Origin: BJ22 sp021298375
GTDB taxonomy: Bacteria; Planctomycetota; Planctomycetia; Pirellulales; Pirellulaceae
Direction of reading: 5' to 3'
Assembly: GCA_046343015.1 (NCBI GenBank)
Contig: JBKDOL010000087.1
Span: 1-64,000, forward strand
DNA: 64,000 nt
Under the pieces are notes generated by a model. It did not search any database, was not told where the DNA came from, and was given only the letters and a program-made list of their open reading frames with translations. The position numbers and the translations under genes were made by a program. How positions within the stretch are numbered: position 1 is the stretch's first letter; each line of letters opens with the position of its first letter. Below, in pieces: positions 1-9,283 of this stretch.

Positions 1-173
1 CCAGCGGGGGATTCGTAGCCGACCTGGCGCTTGAGCCGCCGCTTGGTGTTACCCCACCAGCGAAATGGCTTCAGCAGCGACGTGAGGCCCAGTTCCTTCT
101 TCAGCCGCTTTTTAGCCTTGGTCACGCCAAGGATCGTCTTCAGCGAAGGGCGGCGATGGCGGAAGAGTTTCAT
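1..173 (-). CDS. Small basic hypothetical protein (C-terminus beyond window edge)
   Basis: The reading frame opens with ATG at 173 and runs off the left edge, giving about 57 residues beginning MKLFRHRRPSLKTILGVTKA. It is very rich in Lys and Arg, with a WW pair and the stretch KRRLKRQVGYES near the visible end. There is no signal peptide or membrane segment. Its even basic composition and lack of stops suggest a real gene. I do not recognise a family with a known function, and the residues resemble small planctomycete hypothetical proteins only by impression. A nucleic-acid-binding role would fit the charge but is speculation. Confidence 0.5.
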   Translation of the reverse strand, partial: MKLFRHRRPSLKTILGVTKAKKRLKKELGLTSLLKPFRWWGNTKRRLKRQVGYESPA

Positions 174-320
174 GGTGGACTCATGAGTTGAGACGGGGAG
201 CGACTCTGGACCGGAAGTGTTTGATAATCACAGCGAATTCGGCGCCGAGCGGCGCTCAAAAAAATCACGGTTCCCCCCGGAATGATATCCACGGTCGGCC
301 GCGTTAGGGACGCGGGCTAA

Positions 321-365
321 GAGCAGCAAACCTACGAGCAGCAAACCTACGAGCAGCAGGCTACG
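321..365. repeat. 15-bp tandem repeat, three copies
   Basis: The unit gagcagcaaacctac occurs exactly at 321-335 and 336-350. A third, slightly diverged copy (gagcagcaggctacg) follows at 351-365. The array lies between genes. It belongs to the set of short tandem repeats scattered through spacers of this window. Confidence 0.85.
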
Positions 366-451
366 AGCAACTGCACGAGCAGCCTGTGATTCGGGGGCCT
401 AGTGGTTTGGCAAAGCTCAAAATTTGGGTTGAGTCCAATTTTACCGTGGAT

Positions 452-491
452 TTCCAGTCCGTCGGTGCAAGGCTTTGTCGACGGACTGGAA
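452..491. repeat. Perfect 13-bp inverted repeat (REP-like hairpin)
   Basis: The arms ttccagtccgtcg (452-464) and cgacggactggaa (479-491) are perfect reverse complements around a 14-nt loop. There is no T-run on either side, so it is not an obvious intrinsic terminator. The core CGACGGA recurs in a second inverted repeat at 55749-55769, which suggests a dispersed family. Confidence 0.8.
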
Positions 492-913
492 GTCCGCGCT
501 CTTGCCCCAGCCGGTCGCCTACACGACGTGCACGCGCGAAGCGGGCTCCTGGATAGCGGCGACCGCTGCGAGCTGGTCAGCGCGGGGTGCGGCGCTGGGA
601 CCGGCAAGGCGGTGCAGCACGGCAGTGAGGTGTTGCTCGGCGACGGAAGCTGACATGGCGAGTTGCGGTGAGGGCGATCGCGGCGGGGATGGGGCGGACG
701 CGGTGGCTGGTCGTGAGGCTTGGCCGAAGCATTCTAGACCCGAGGCGCGATCGGCGAGAGCGGCTGCGCGCGAGAGGGATGCCGAGGGGCCGGTGCCAAA
801 TTGGGGGGCCGAACGGCATGTCGGTTGGACTACCGACATTGCGGCGGGAGGAGCCGCGCAGGCTCAAAGGGCCACGCGGCGTTAAGTGCAGCCAGCAGAA
901 GGACTTACGTCAA

Positions 914-987
<74 letters not shown>

Positions 988-1261
988 GTGGCACAAATTG
1001 CCAAGATTGAAATTTAGTGGGAATCGGCCCGGTCGACAAGGGCGTTACGCTTGGTTATCGGCTAAACGAACCAAAGCATTGAGGCCGAATAACGGCGGAA
1101 TGTTCGCTGGGATCACGGCTCTGGCCGGTGGGCGGTGCGTTTCAGTGGCGGGTCAGTGGTGGCTTTCCCCGGCACGGGCTCGGAGAAGAGCTGGGATTGA
1201 GGCTGGGCTCGCTCGGTGACCGGCCCGACGAGAACTCCTTCAACGCCGGGTCAAGGCCGCG

Positions 1262-1401
1262 CGAGAGGCGAGAGGCGAGAGACGAGAGGCGAGAGACGAG
1301 AGGCGAGAGACGAGAGACGAGAGACGAGAGGCGAGAGGCGAGAGACGAGAGACGAGAGGCGAGAGACGAGAGGCGAGAGGCGAGAGGCGAGAGGCGAGAG
1401 G
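1262..1401. repeat. Heptanucleotide tandem array, 20 exact units
   Basis: Twenty consecutive copies of cgagagR (R = A or G) fill exactly 140 bp with no insertion or deletion. The variable last base reads, in order, GGAGAGAAAGGAAGAGGGGG. One strand is therefore pure purine except for one C per unit. The run ends abruptly at tttgaag. It looks like a slippage-type minisatellite. Confidence 0.95.
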
Positions 1402-1538
1402 TTTGAAGCTCCGGGCTGGTGAGGCAGGGGGATTTGGAAACAAGGTCGCGAATTCGGCTCGCCGAGCTCGGAGGTTTTTCGGGGCACTGCAAGCGGAGTA
1501 GTCGGAAGCCTCTGATTCAAAACTGGATGGGCAGGTGC

Positions 1539-1576
1539 AAAAAAAAGATGCCCGACCTTGTCAGGCCGGGCATCTT
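1539..1576 (-). terminator. Intrinsic terminator of the YTV-repeat gene
   Basis: On the minus strand a 10-bp stem (aagatgcccg at 1545-1554 paired with cgggcatctt at 1567-1576) is followed by a run of eight T, seen as A at 1539-1546 on the plus strand. It lies about 65 bp beyond the stop codon of the gene ending at 1643. Confidence 0.85.
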
Positions 1577-1642
1577 GAATTTCAAGCTCTTTCAACCGGC
1601 TCCGTTCTCTGAGAGTACGTCAACCGGATGAAGACTGGCGAA

Positions 1643-3691
1643 CTAGCAACCGCAGCTGCTGCCGCAAGCCGAACGACGACCGCCGAAGCGACCGAAGACA
1701 CGGCAGCCACGGCCGCAAGACGAGCCGCTGTTGCCACAAGCCGAACCGCAGCCGCTGTCGCAGCCACCGCAGCTCGAGCCGCAGCCACAGCCAGCGCCGG
1801 CAGAGCCAGCACCAGAAGCGTCGCCACAACCGCAGGCGTTCGGTACGGAGACCGGAACTTCGACGGTGCGAGCAACTCGTTGGCAAACCTGAACCGGCAC
1901 TTCTTCAGTGTAGGTTTCAGGAACCGAAACGGTGTAGGTTTCGGTCTTGGTCTGAGCCTGGGTCTGCATCACGGTCACGGTGCGAGTGCGTTGCTCAGCA
2001 ACACAGGTGGTCACGGGGACTTCGCGAGTCCGGGTTTCCATCCGAGTCTTGGTCACCGGAACTTCGCGGGTGCGGGTTTCGGTGCGGCAACGATTGACAA
2101 CCACGTCGCGGGTCTTGGTTTCCATCCGGGTCTTGGTCACGGCGACCTGACGGGTCTGGTTTTCCTGACGGCAACGATTGACAGTCACGCTGCGAGTCCG
2201 GGTTTCCTGACGGCAACGAGAAACAGGAACCTGACGGGTCCGGGTTTCCATGCGGGTCTTGGTCACGGGAACTTCGCGAGTCTTGGTTTCTTGGACCATC
2301 TTGGTCACCGGAACTTCGCGGGTGCGAGTTTCGGTGGTGTACTCGGTAACGGTCACACTGCGAGTCCGGGTTTCCGGCTTGTTGACAGTGACGTTGTAGG
2401 TGTATTCCTGGGGAACTTGACGGGTCTTGGTCACGTTCACAGCGACTTGTTCGGTCACTTGGTTCGGAACCCAAACGCGACGTTCGACAGTCTGGACGCC
2501 ACCGCAGCCGCAAGCGTCGCCGCCAGCAACTACAGAACCGCCAGCAACTGCACCACCGCAACCGCAACCGGCAGCGGCAACGCCGCATCCGCCGCAGCCA
2601 GTACCGCAAGCCGATGCACAGCCACAGCTATCGCCGCAGCCACCGCAGCTCGAGCCACAACCGCTGTTGCAACCGCGGTTAGCCCGGCCACAACCACGTC
2701 CACAGCCACCACCGAGGCGGCTGAACAAGCCACGGCGGCCGCCGCCGTTGCTCCACGAGCCATTGCCATTGCCGTTACCGCAGCTGCCGCAACCGCTGTT
2801 GACGGTTTCCACGCGAGTTTCCCAAGTGCCTTGGTCGCGGGTCACGGTCCGCATTTCGGTTTCCTGATAGGTTTCGCAAACCATCCGGGTCGCAGTGCGG
2901 GTCTCGGTGGTCGGAACCATCACAGTGTAGGTCTGCTCAACTTGCTTCTGAACAGGAACGGAAACGGTGTAGTTCTGGGTAACGTTTTCGGTAACCGGAG
3001 TGCAGACGGTGTAGGTCTGGGTCACGTTCTCGGTGTAAGGAACGGAAACGTTGTAGGTCTGCTCGACCATTTCGGTGTAAGGAACGTTGACCGTGTAGGT
3101 CTGTTCAACCTGTTCGGTGTAGGGAACGTTCACGGTGAAGGTCTGGTCGACCATCTCGGTGTACGGTACGCAGACGTTGTAGCTCTGCTGAACCGTTTCG
3201 GTGTAAGGAACGTTCACGGTGTAAGTCTGAGTCACGTTCTCGGTGTAAGGAACGCAAACGTTGTAGGTCTCAGTCTTCATCGAGGTCTGAGGAACCATCA
3301 CGGTGTAGGTCTGTTCTTGCTGAACAGGAACCTGAACGTTGACGGTGACTTCGCGAGTCCGCTCTTCGGACTTGTAGCGGGTGCGGGTAACGGACCGCAT
3401 CTCGGTGACCATCTGGTTTTCCCAAATGGTGCGGGTCTGCATCTGGATCGAGCTGCCGCAGCTGCCGCAACCCGAACCACCGCCAACAACGCTACCGCCG
3501 GCGACGCCGCCGCAGCCATTGTTAACCCAGCCGCCGCCGCAGCCACCACAAGGGGCCGAGACCGAGCGGCCGAACAATCCGCAGCGCGGGCTGGCCACTT
3601 GGCCACAACCGCACGGCGAGTCGGCAAAGATTGCCGGAGTCGCCATCGCGACACAGGCGGCAATCATCATCGCCAAAGAACGAAACTTCAT
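1643..3691 (-). CDS. Secreted Cys-rich YTV-repeat cell-surface protein
   Basis: A 682-residue protein with a signal peptide (residues 1-23, cut after IFA). Its architecture is a Cys/Gly-rich stretch (27-79), ten 14-residue repeats built on QTYTVNVPYTE (about 127-262), a Cys/Gly/Asn-rich linker (about 300-398), a second block of 14-residue repeats built on REVPVTKTRMETRT (about 443-575), and a Cys/Gly-rich tail (620-682). The repeat starts fall at exact 14-residue steps. Proteins with YTV motifs and many cysteines are reported from planctomycete cell walls, so a disulfide-linked wall or surface role is likely (family knowledge plus inference). AGGAGG at 3698-3703 sets the start. The gene stands alone, with its own promoter and terminator. 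The repeats leave a long spurious open frame on the opposite strand. Confidence 0.92.
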   Translation of the reverse strand: MKFRSLAMMIAACVAMATPAIFADSPCGCGQVASPRCGLFGRSVSAPCGGCGGGWVNNGCGGVAGGSVVGGGSGCGSCGSSIQMQTRTIWENQMVTEMRSVTRTRYKSEERTREVTVNVQVPVQQEQTYTVMVPQTSMKTETYNVCVPYTENVTQTYTVNVPYTETVQQSYNVCVPYTEMVDQTFTVNVPYTEQVEQTYTVNVPYTEMVEQTYNVSVPYTENVTQTYTVCTPVTENVTQNYTVSVPVQKQVEQTYTVMVPTTETRTATRMVCETYQETEMRTVTRDQGTWETRVETVNSGCGSCGNGNGNGSWSNGGGRRGLFSRLGGGCGRGCGRANRGCNSGCGSSCGGCGDSCGCASACGTGCGGCGVAAAGCGCGGAVAGGSVVAGGDACGCGGVQTVERRVWVPNQVTEQVAVNVTKTRQVPQEYTYNVTVNKPETRTRSVTVTEYTTETRTREVPVTKMVQETKTREVPVTKTRMETRTRQVPVSRCRQETRTRSVTVNRCRQENQTRQVAVTKTRMETKTRDVVVNRCRTETRTREVPVTKTRMETRTREVPVTTCVAEQRTRTVTVMQTQAQTKTETYTVSVPETYTEEVPVQVCQRVARTVEVPVSVPNACGCGDASGAGSAGAGCGCGSSCGGCDSGCGSACGNSGSSCGRGCRVFGRFGGRRSACGSSCGC

Positions 3692-3825
3692 GGAAATCCT
3701 CCTCGAATCGAGTTGAAACTGAACGAACCGGTTATTGAACTGACTGCGATCCGTATTCCAGTCGCAATCAACAGGGAAGCTAAATTAGGCAAGCTAGCTT
3801 GACTTTAGGGCCAGCGAGGCCACTT

Positions 3826-3853
3826 ATCTTAACCCCCACAAAACGGCTGTCAA
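3826..3853 (-). promoter_or_regulatory. Candidate sigma-70 type promoter of the YTV-repeat gene
   Basis: On the minus strand TTGACA (3853-3848) matches the -35 consensus fully. It is followed after 16 bp by TAAGAT (3831-3826), which matches four of six -10 positions. The leader to the ATG at 3691 would be roughly 130 nt. This is a consensus match by eye only. Confidence 0.45.
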
Positions 3854-3903
3854 CGACTTTTCGGGTGTGACAATTTGTGTGGGTAGTCTTCACTGAAAAC
3901 AAA

Positions 3904-3936
3904 CAAAAAGCCCGCGGAACTTGCATTCCGCGGGCT
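3904..3936 (-). terminator. Intrinsic terminator of the Asp-box propeller gene
   Basis: The 11-bp perfect stem agcccgcggaa (3909-3919) / ttccgcgggct (3926-3936) lies 80 bp past the stop at 4015. Read on the minus strand, it is followed by a T-rich run (A-rich 3897-3909 on plus). Confidence 0.8.
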
Positions 3937-4014
3937 ATCTAATTTGCCCCCGAAACCGGCAAAATCAATGGGTTCCGGGGATTTTGAGTAGATTTACCAA
4001 ACCGGCTATCCGGC

Positions 4015-7000
4015 TTAGTCGTCGGAGCCGTCGCGGCCGTCTTCCTCCGTTTCAGCCTGTTGGAAGAACTCTTCGTATGTCTCCTCCCAAGCTTGAGGGA
4101 CGGCATCTTCAGGCAGATCAGGGTCGCCCGAGACCTTCAGCAAGGCCGACTCGACTTCGCCGTCGACACGCAGCGTCACCAGGTAGGTTCCCAAGCCAGC
4201 CCGAGCGCCAAAGCCGCCGCGACCGCCCGGTCCACCACCACCGCCACCGCCGCCGCCACCAAAGCCACCGCGGCCACCGCGTTGTCCGGCCCCGGCTTGC
4301 GGCCGCGGAGTCGGCCGGAAATCCCATTCAATCACGTGCATGCCTTTTTCCGTCTTGGCATCGTCGAATCGACGAATGACGTTCCCCAGCGCGTCCGAGA
4401 TGGTCAGCTCCAGATTCTGGGCATTGTTTCCCAGAGAGTAGGCAATGCGAGCATTACCGCCTGGATTCTGGCCCACAAATCGGCTCGGCCCAGTGTCACC
4501 CGCCGGGGCCTCTGCTTGCCAGCGAATGACCTCCTGCGGTGCATAGAGCTTGGCCTTAGCTGCCATCGTCTCCTTCGAGACTTGGCGCAAGGCCGAAACA
4601 TCGCCGATCCAGAGCGATCGACCGTGCGTGCCAGCGACAATCTCGCCGGAAGTCGGGTGCTGGGCGAAGTCGTGCACCGCCACTGTTGGCAAGCCGCCGA
4701 ACTTGGTCCAGTGCTCGCCGCGGTCGACCGAGACCCAGGCGCCGAATTCGCAGCCGAGGTAAAGCACGTTCTCGTTCTTGATGTCCTCGCGAACCACCCG
4801 AGTTGACCCGGCGGCACTTGGCAAATTGCCGCGAATCGACTTCCAAGTCGCGCCGAAGTCTTCGCTGACGAACGCGTAGGGCTCGTCATCGTTGCTGCGG
4901 TGGCCATCGAGAGCCAGATACACGCGGCCGGGCTTAAAGCGGCTGGCTTCCAAAGCCGATACCCAGCGCGGGCCGGGCACGAGCGTTTCCAGTTTGCCAC
5001 TCGCCGCGTCGGCTGCTGCGGCGGCCGCGCCGGGAGCTTGCCCCGCGGCTGCCCCTGCGGCACTCGGCTTGGCGGTCCGTTCGGCTTCGAAACCGAGCTG
5101 GAATTGACCGCCGCCCATATCGACGTCACCGGTCAGCTTTTCGCCTTCCAGTTTGCCCTTGAAGCTCATCGAGAAGCGGCCCGACTCGACAGTCAAATCG
5201 ACCGTTTTCTTCTCGGGGTCGTACTTACCCTCGGAGATCTCATTATCACCCCGCTGGTTGCTCATCGTGCCAGTGACCTGGTTTTGGTCCGCCAGCTTGA
5301 GTTCCATCGTGAATTCGCCCATACCCCGAGGCATCTGGTCGGAGATCATGTTGCCTTTCCAAGTCCCCGACACGGCGTCGACCTTGGCTGGAGCAGCTTC
5401 CGCGGGCTTCTCAGCCGCGGGCTTGGCTTCTTCCTGTTTCGCTTCCGGAGCAGCCTGCTCGGCGGCGGGCTTCTCAGCCTCCGGCTTTGGTGCCTCGGGC
5501 TTGGCAGCTTCCGGCTTTGCAGCCTCGGGCTTGGCTTCTTCCTGTTTGGGCTCGGCGGGCTTGGCCTCCTCTTGCTTGGGCATTTCTTCTTTCTTGCCCT
5601 CGGCGGCCGGAGCGGCCTCAGCCGATTCGCTCTTACCCGACCATTCGGCCGTGAAGGGGAGGCGGATGTCGCCCATTCCGGACGGAGCCATTTCTCCACT
5701 CAATTTTTTGCCGTCGACGGTCGCGTTGAACTCGACGTTGATGTCGTCGCTTTCGCCGATAAACATCAGCTTCTTCGAGTCAGGAGTGTACTTCCCCTCG
5801 ACGATATTCAGCTCGCCCATGACCGAGGTGATCTTGCCGCTGACTTCATTTTTGTCATTGACACTCAACTCGATTTCAAACTCCAACTTGCCGTTGGGCA
5901 GGTTTTCGTTTTCGGATGCGGCTTTCCAGATTCCCGAAATGCCGTCATCCAGCAGGCTGAGAGGTGCCGGGGCGATTGAGAACAATCCGCCTCCGTTCGG
6001 GTCCTTGCGGACACCCTTGAACTCGATTGTGAACCGGCCGCCGCCAGCTTCCAGAGTTCCTTGCAGGGCACCGTCGACAAGCTTGCCGGTGAATTTCGAC
6101 GTTCCGCGCGGGGACTGGGTCTCCCAGGAGAATTCGCCCGTCTCAGCGTTGAACTTGCCGCCTTGAATTTCCTGGCGTCGACCGCGAGATTCGGTCACGC
6201 CAGTCAGGCTGCCGTCTTCCTTCAATTGGAGGTAGAAAGCAAATTCGCCAAAGCCGCGGGGAGCTTCCGCGCTGCTCGGAGTCGCCGTCCAGATTCCAGT
6301 GATTGGGTCTGCATCGTTGACTTTCTTCAGCTCTGGGAGTTCCGGTTGCGGTTGATCGCCGCCGGGAGGCCCGCCGCCGGGACGTCCGCCGCCTTGACCG
6401 CGTCCGCCCCCTGGGCGTCCACCGGCCGGACGGTCGCCGCCCGCCTGTTCACCACTCTGAGCAGCCGGCGCTGCGGGCTCGCCACCGGCGGGTTGTTCAC
6501 CGCCCCCGGCTGCTTGCTCGCCGCCTTCGGCACCGCGTCCGCCTCGACCGCCGCCGCCACCACCACCGGGGCGGGCGCCGCTCTCATCTTCGGCCTGGGT
6601 AGTGATCGAGGTCACTCCCAAGTCCAGTTTCTGGAAGTAAATCGGTTCCCACTTCTGACCGCCGTCTTTGGTCACCCAGACTGCGCCGTCATTGGTGCCG
6701 ACGTAAATCAAACCTTCCTGCAGCGGCGACTCGGAGATCGCGCTGCCGGCTCCGCTGGATGAGTTCGTGATTTCCGGCGAGATAGCCTTGATGTCGTCGC
6801 CTTTCTTCAGCGACCGGAAGACATAGTTGCCAGCCGAATAGAAGATTTTCGAGTTGTGTGGCGAGAGGATGAAGGGAGTCTTCCAATCGAACCGGTAAGT
6901 CACGCCGCGGGGAGGACGGGGGCGAATGAAGCCCCGTTCGCCGGTCCGCAGATTGATCCGGCCGTTGCCACCATTTTGGCTTTCGAAGTAAATCTGATCC

Positions 7001-8721
7001 GGATCGTTCGGGTCAACCAAGGTCACAAAGCCGTCGCCACCACCGACGCGGAACCAATCGGTGTTGACCGTGCCCGAATCTTTCCCGGAACGGTGGGGGG
7101 CTCCCCAGCTGCCGTTGTCCTGCAAACCACCGTAGACGCGGTAATCGCGGGTGTTATCAATGCCGACGTGATAAAACTGGCCGATCGCGAACTTGTTGTG
7201 ATGTTCCCAGTTGAGCATCCGGTCCCAGGTGACGTAGACGCCACCATCATTGCCGAGAATCATGTGGCGACCATCGCGCGGGTCGATCCACATGGCGTGG
7301 TGATCGACGTGAATGCCGTCGGTCACGCCGTCGGCAGTAAAGGTCTTACCGCCGTCTTTTGATTTGTAGAGGGAGGTTCCCAGAACGTAAACCAATTCCT
7401 TGTCCGATGGGTCGACGCGGACTTGGCTGTAGTACATCGGCCGGGGATTGAGCGAGTTGATGCGCTCCCATGACTTGCCGCCATCTTTCGACAGATAGAC
7501 GCCGCCATATTCCTGGCCGTTTTCGCCCTGCTGATCCTGAACGTTCTCAGCCTGTCCGCCAAGGGTTCCGTTGAAGGGGCTTTGACCGCGGCCCGGTTGC
7601 TTCTTGGCCAGCGTCAGTTCGACCTCGACCAGTTCCTCGCCACGGGCGACCTTCACCTTGACCTTGTCGTCGGCCTTCTGGCGGCGAATGGCTGCCGTCA
7701 ATTGCTGGCTGTTGAGCACCGGCTTGCCGGCGAACTCGAGCACGATATCCCCAGCCTTGAGGCCGGCTTTTTCCGCAGCCCCATCCTTGGTGACGTCAGA
7801 GAGCCTCGCTCCGGCGTCCGCATTTTCTGATCGCAATCCCGCCTCGGCGGCCGTTTCGGGCTCTTTGGCGATCTTTTCAGTTTCAATAATCGCGTAGACG
7901 AATGTCGGGTCCTTGCGATAAAAGTCGAGGCCAATTCGGCCCAGCTTGCAGGTTGGCAAACCGGCTGAGATCTTTTCAAAGGTTTTGCCTCCGTCCGCGG
8001 AGTGATAAATCCCCGAGCCGGCTCCGTATTTTTTGATCGGGTCGTTGCCGTCGAACAAGTCGCGTGCCCGCTCGTAAGTCGCGACCAGCAGTTCGTCTGG
8101 ATTCTTGGGGTTCAGTTCCACATCGATGACCCCGGTCACGTCGTCGACATACAGAATTTTTTCCCAATTCTTGCCGCCATCGGTGGTCTTGAAGAGTCCG
8201 CGGTCTTCGTTGGGACCCCACAGCCGCCCGAGGGCCCCGACGTAAACGATGTCCGGATTCTCCGGGTGAATGGCGACTCGACCGATCTGGAAGGTCTTAT
8301 TCAGCCCCATGTTGGTCCAAGTTTTGCCACCATCGATCGACTTGTAGACGCCATCGCCCCACGACACGCTATTTCGTGGATTGGCCTCACCGGTCCCAAC
8401 CCAGACGATATTCGGGTCGGTTTGCGCGACCGCCACATCGCCGATCGAAACCGTGGACTGTTTGTCGAATTGGTGTTCGAAGTCGGACCCATTGTTGACC
8501 GTTTTGAGCAATCCGCCCGAAGCGGAGGCTGCCCACCACATGCTCGGGTCTTTTTCGTAGACCGCCAGCGCAGTGATCCGACCGCTCATGTTGGCCGGGC
8601 CGATGGAACGCCACGGGACCTGATTAGCCCACTCCTGGGGCAGTCCCTGAGCAGAAACTGCCGCGCTGAAGACCCCAAGCAGGGTCAGGCACAGCAGAGA
8701 AGCAACGAGTCTTGACTTCAT
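4015..8721 (-). CDS. Secreted VPS10-like Asp-box propeller with PDZ and three duplicated beta domains
   Basis: A 1568-residue protein starting at ATG 8721, because this places a clean signal peptide (residues 1-24, cut after AVSA) at the N-terminus; a frame-extending ATG at 8799 adds 26 odd residues. Asp-box motifs such as SIDGGKTW, TTDGGKNW, SKDGGKSW and SEDFGATW mark a sortilin/BNR-type beta-propeller. It is interrupted by a PDZ domain (about 300-375, core GLKAGDIVLEF), a Gly-rich linker, and three related beta domains (about 806-904, 927-1026, 1116-1214). The second and third are separated by a Lys/Pro/Glu/Ala-rich linker (about 1035-1112). Propeller sequence resumes at about 1240, and a Gly tract and acidic tail (EEDGRDGSDD) close the protein. 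It is probably an extracytoplasmic binding protein. The propeller family lacks a single known activity, so its substrate is unknown. Confidence 0.88.
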   Translation of the reverse strand: MKSRLVASLLCLTLLGVFSAAVSAQGLPQEWANQVPWRSIGPANMSGRITALAVYEKDPSMWWAASASGGLLKTVNNGSDFEHQFDKQSTVSIGDVAVAQTDPNIVWVGTGEANPRNSVSWGDGVYKSIDGGKTWTNMGLNKTFQIGRVAIHPENPDIVYVGALGRLWGPNEDRGLFKTTDGGKNWEKILYVDDVTGVIDVELNPKNPDELLVATYERARDLFDGNDPIKKYGAGSGIYHSADGGKTFEKISAGLPTCKLGRIGLDFYRKDPTFVYAIIETEKIAKEPETAAEAGLRSENADAGARLSDVTKDGAAEKAGLKAGDIVLEFAGKPVLNSQQLTAAIRRQKADDKVKVKVARGEELVEVELTLAKKQPGRGQSPFNGTLGGQAENVQDQQGENGQEYGGVYLSKDGGKSWERINSLNPRPMYYSQVRVDPSDKELVYVLGTSLYKSKDGGKTFTADGVTDGIHVDHHAMWIDPRDGRHMILGNDGGVYVTWDRMLNWEHHNKFAIGQFYHVGIDNTRDYRVYGGLQDNGSWGAPHRSGKDSGTVNTDWFRVGGGDGFVTLVDPNDPDQIYFESQNGGNGRINLRTGERGFIRPRPPRGVTYRFDWKTPFILSPHNSKIFYSAGNYVFRSLKKGDDIKAISPEITNSSSGAGSAISESPLQEGLIYVGTNDGAVWVTKDGGQKWEPIYFQKLDLGVTSITTQAEDESGARPGGGGGGGRGGRGAEGGEQAAGGGEQPAGGEPAAPAAQSGEQAGGDRPAGGRPGGGRGQGGGRPGGGPPGGDQPQPELPELKKVNDADPITGIWTATPSSAEAPRGFGEFAFYLQLKEDGSLTGVTESRGRRQEIQGGKFNAETGEFSWETQSPRGTSKFTGKLVDGALQGTLEAGGGRFTIEFKGVRKDPNGGGLFSIAPAPLSLLDDGISGIWKAASENENLPNGKLEFEIELSVNDKNEVSGKITSVMGELNIVEGKYTPDSKKLMFIGESDDINVEFNATVDGKKLSGEMAPSGMGDIRLPFTAEWSGKSESAEAAPAAEGKKEEMPKQEEAKPAEPKQEEAKPEAAKPEAAKPEAPKPEAEKPAAEQAAPEAKQEEAKPAAEKPAEAAPAKVDAVSGTWKGNMISDQMPRGMGEFTMELKLADQNQVTGTMSNQRGDNEISEGKYDPEKKTVDLTVESGRFSMSFKGKLEGEKLTGDVDMGGGQFQLGFEAERTAKPSAAGAAAGQAPGAAAAAADAASGKLETLVPGPRWVSALEASRFKPGRVYLALDGHRSNDDEPYAFVSEDFGATWKSIRGNLPSAAGSTRVVREDIKNENVLYLGCEFGAWVSVDRGEHWTKFGGLPTVAVHDFAQHPTSGEIVAGTHGRSLWIGDVSALRQVSKETMAAKAKLYAPQEVIRWQAEAPAGDTGPSRFVGQNPGGNARIAYSLGNNAQNLELTISDALGNVIRRFDDAKTEKGMHVIEWDFRPTPRPQAGAGQRGGRGGFGGGGGGGGGGPGGRGGFGARAGLGTYLVTLRVDGEVESALLKVSGDPDLPEDAVPQAWEETYEEFFQQAETEEDGRDGSDD

Positions 8722-9283
8722 GACTTGTCCAATCCTGAAAACAATGATGAAGAACGTGAAATTAAAGAGAGGCAGCAACGAGGTTGGGTCTGTCAACACA
8801 GGCCCAACAAGCCAGAAGCGATCGGGACGCGGGTCAGAGCGCGGAGGCCCAGCTCATGTTTAGCCGCGCTTAATCAGCCGCGCGCCTTTGAGCCAAACGT
8901 GTACCGCCGGTCCACATCCGCCGACCCGCGCAGCAGCACACGCTGGCACCGGTCGGCACTCCCCATCCCCAATTCGCTATGATAGTTGGGCGGAAAGGGC
9001 AATTCAAACAGGGGGGAGCAAGAGCTGGTGGCCGGGATTTTCTGGGTGGGGTCGGGGATTTGGGGTTGAAGTTTTGAGGCACGCGGCTGAGTTGTGTTGA
9101 AGGGTGTAGCGGGAATGTTGCTGTTTTGAGGGGTGAGCGGGAATGAGCCACAGCCCCCTCCTCCCCCAACCCCTTCTCCCCCGGTGGGGGCAAGGGGGAG
9201 CAAGAGCAGAAGAGAAGAGTGGAGGCTCTCGAAGCGAAGGGGAGCATGAGAAGTAGTAACTGCCGCAGCAGGAGGATCGGTGA
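8722..9283. other. Non-coding spacer with G-run direct repeats
   Basis: This spacer lies between divergently transcribed genes. The 14-mer gggggagcaagagc occurs twice, at 9012-9025 and 9194-9207. A small G/C palindrome, cccccggtggggg, sits at 9178-9190. Pyrimidine-rich tracts surround it. Open frames on the minus strand here are compositional. AGGAGG at 9270-9275 is the ribosome binding site of the next gene. Confidence 0.6.

Larger units (their letters stand above)
174..913. other. Non-coding stretch with two repeat elements
   Basis: No convincing gene is present. Several overlapping frames stay open on both strands around 475-885, but they are GC-driven, have no ribosome binding site and show no recognisable motif. 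The stretch holds a three-copy 15-bp tandem repeat at 321-365 and a strong inverted repeat at 452-491, both listed separately. Confidence 0.6.
988..1642. other. Non-coding stretch between tRNA-Arg and the YTV gene
   Basis: The stretch holds the 20-copy heptamer array at 1262-1401 and the terminator of the downstream minus-strand gene at 1539-1576. The Arg/Glu-rich and Leu/Ser-rich open frames seen over 1128-1595 on both strands are translations of the heptamer array, not genes. I see nothing else in it. Confidence 0.7.

Noticed and set aside
475..885. Small proteins on both strands near the left edge
   Set aside because: Four overlapping frames are open at once in GC-rich DNA, none with a binding site or motif.
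1128..1595. Arg/Glu-rich and Leu/Ser-rich small proteins
   Set aside because: They are translations of the heptamer array in different frames.
1628..3802. A 724-residue open frame on the plus strand opposite the YTV gene
   Set aside because: It is a by-product of the periodic repeats on the other strand: Ala/Thr/Gly/His-rich, without a binding site or domain. The minus-strand protein has a signal peptide and AGGAGG.
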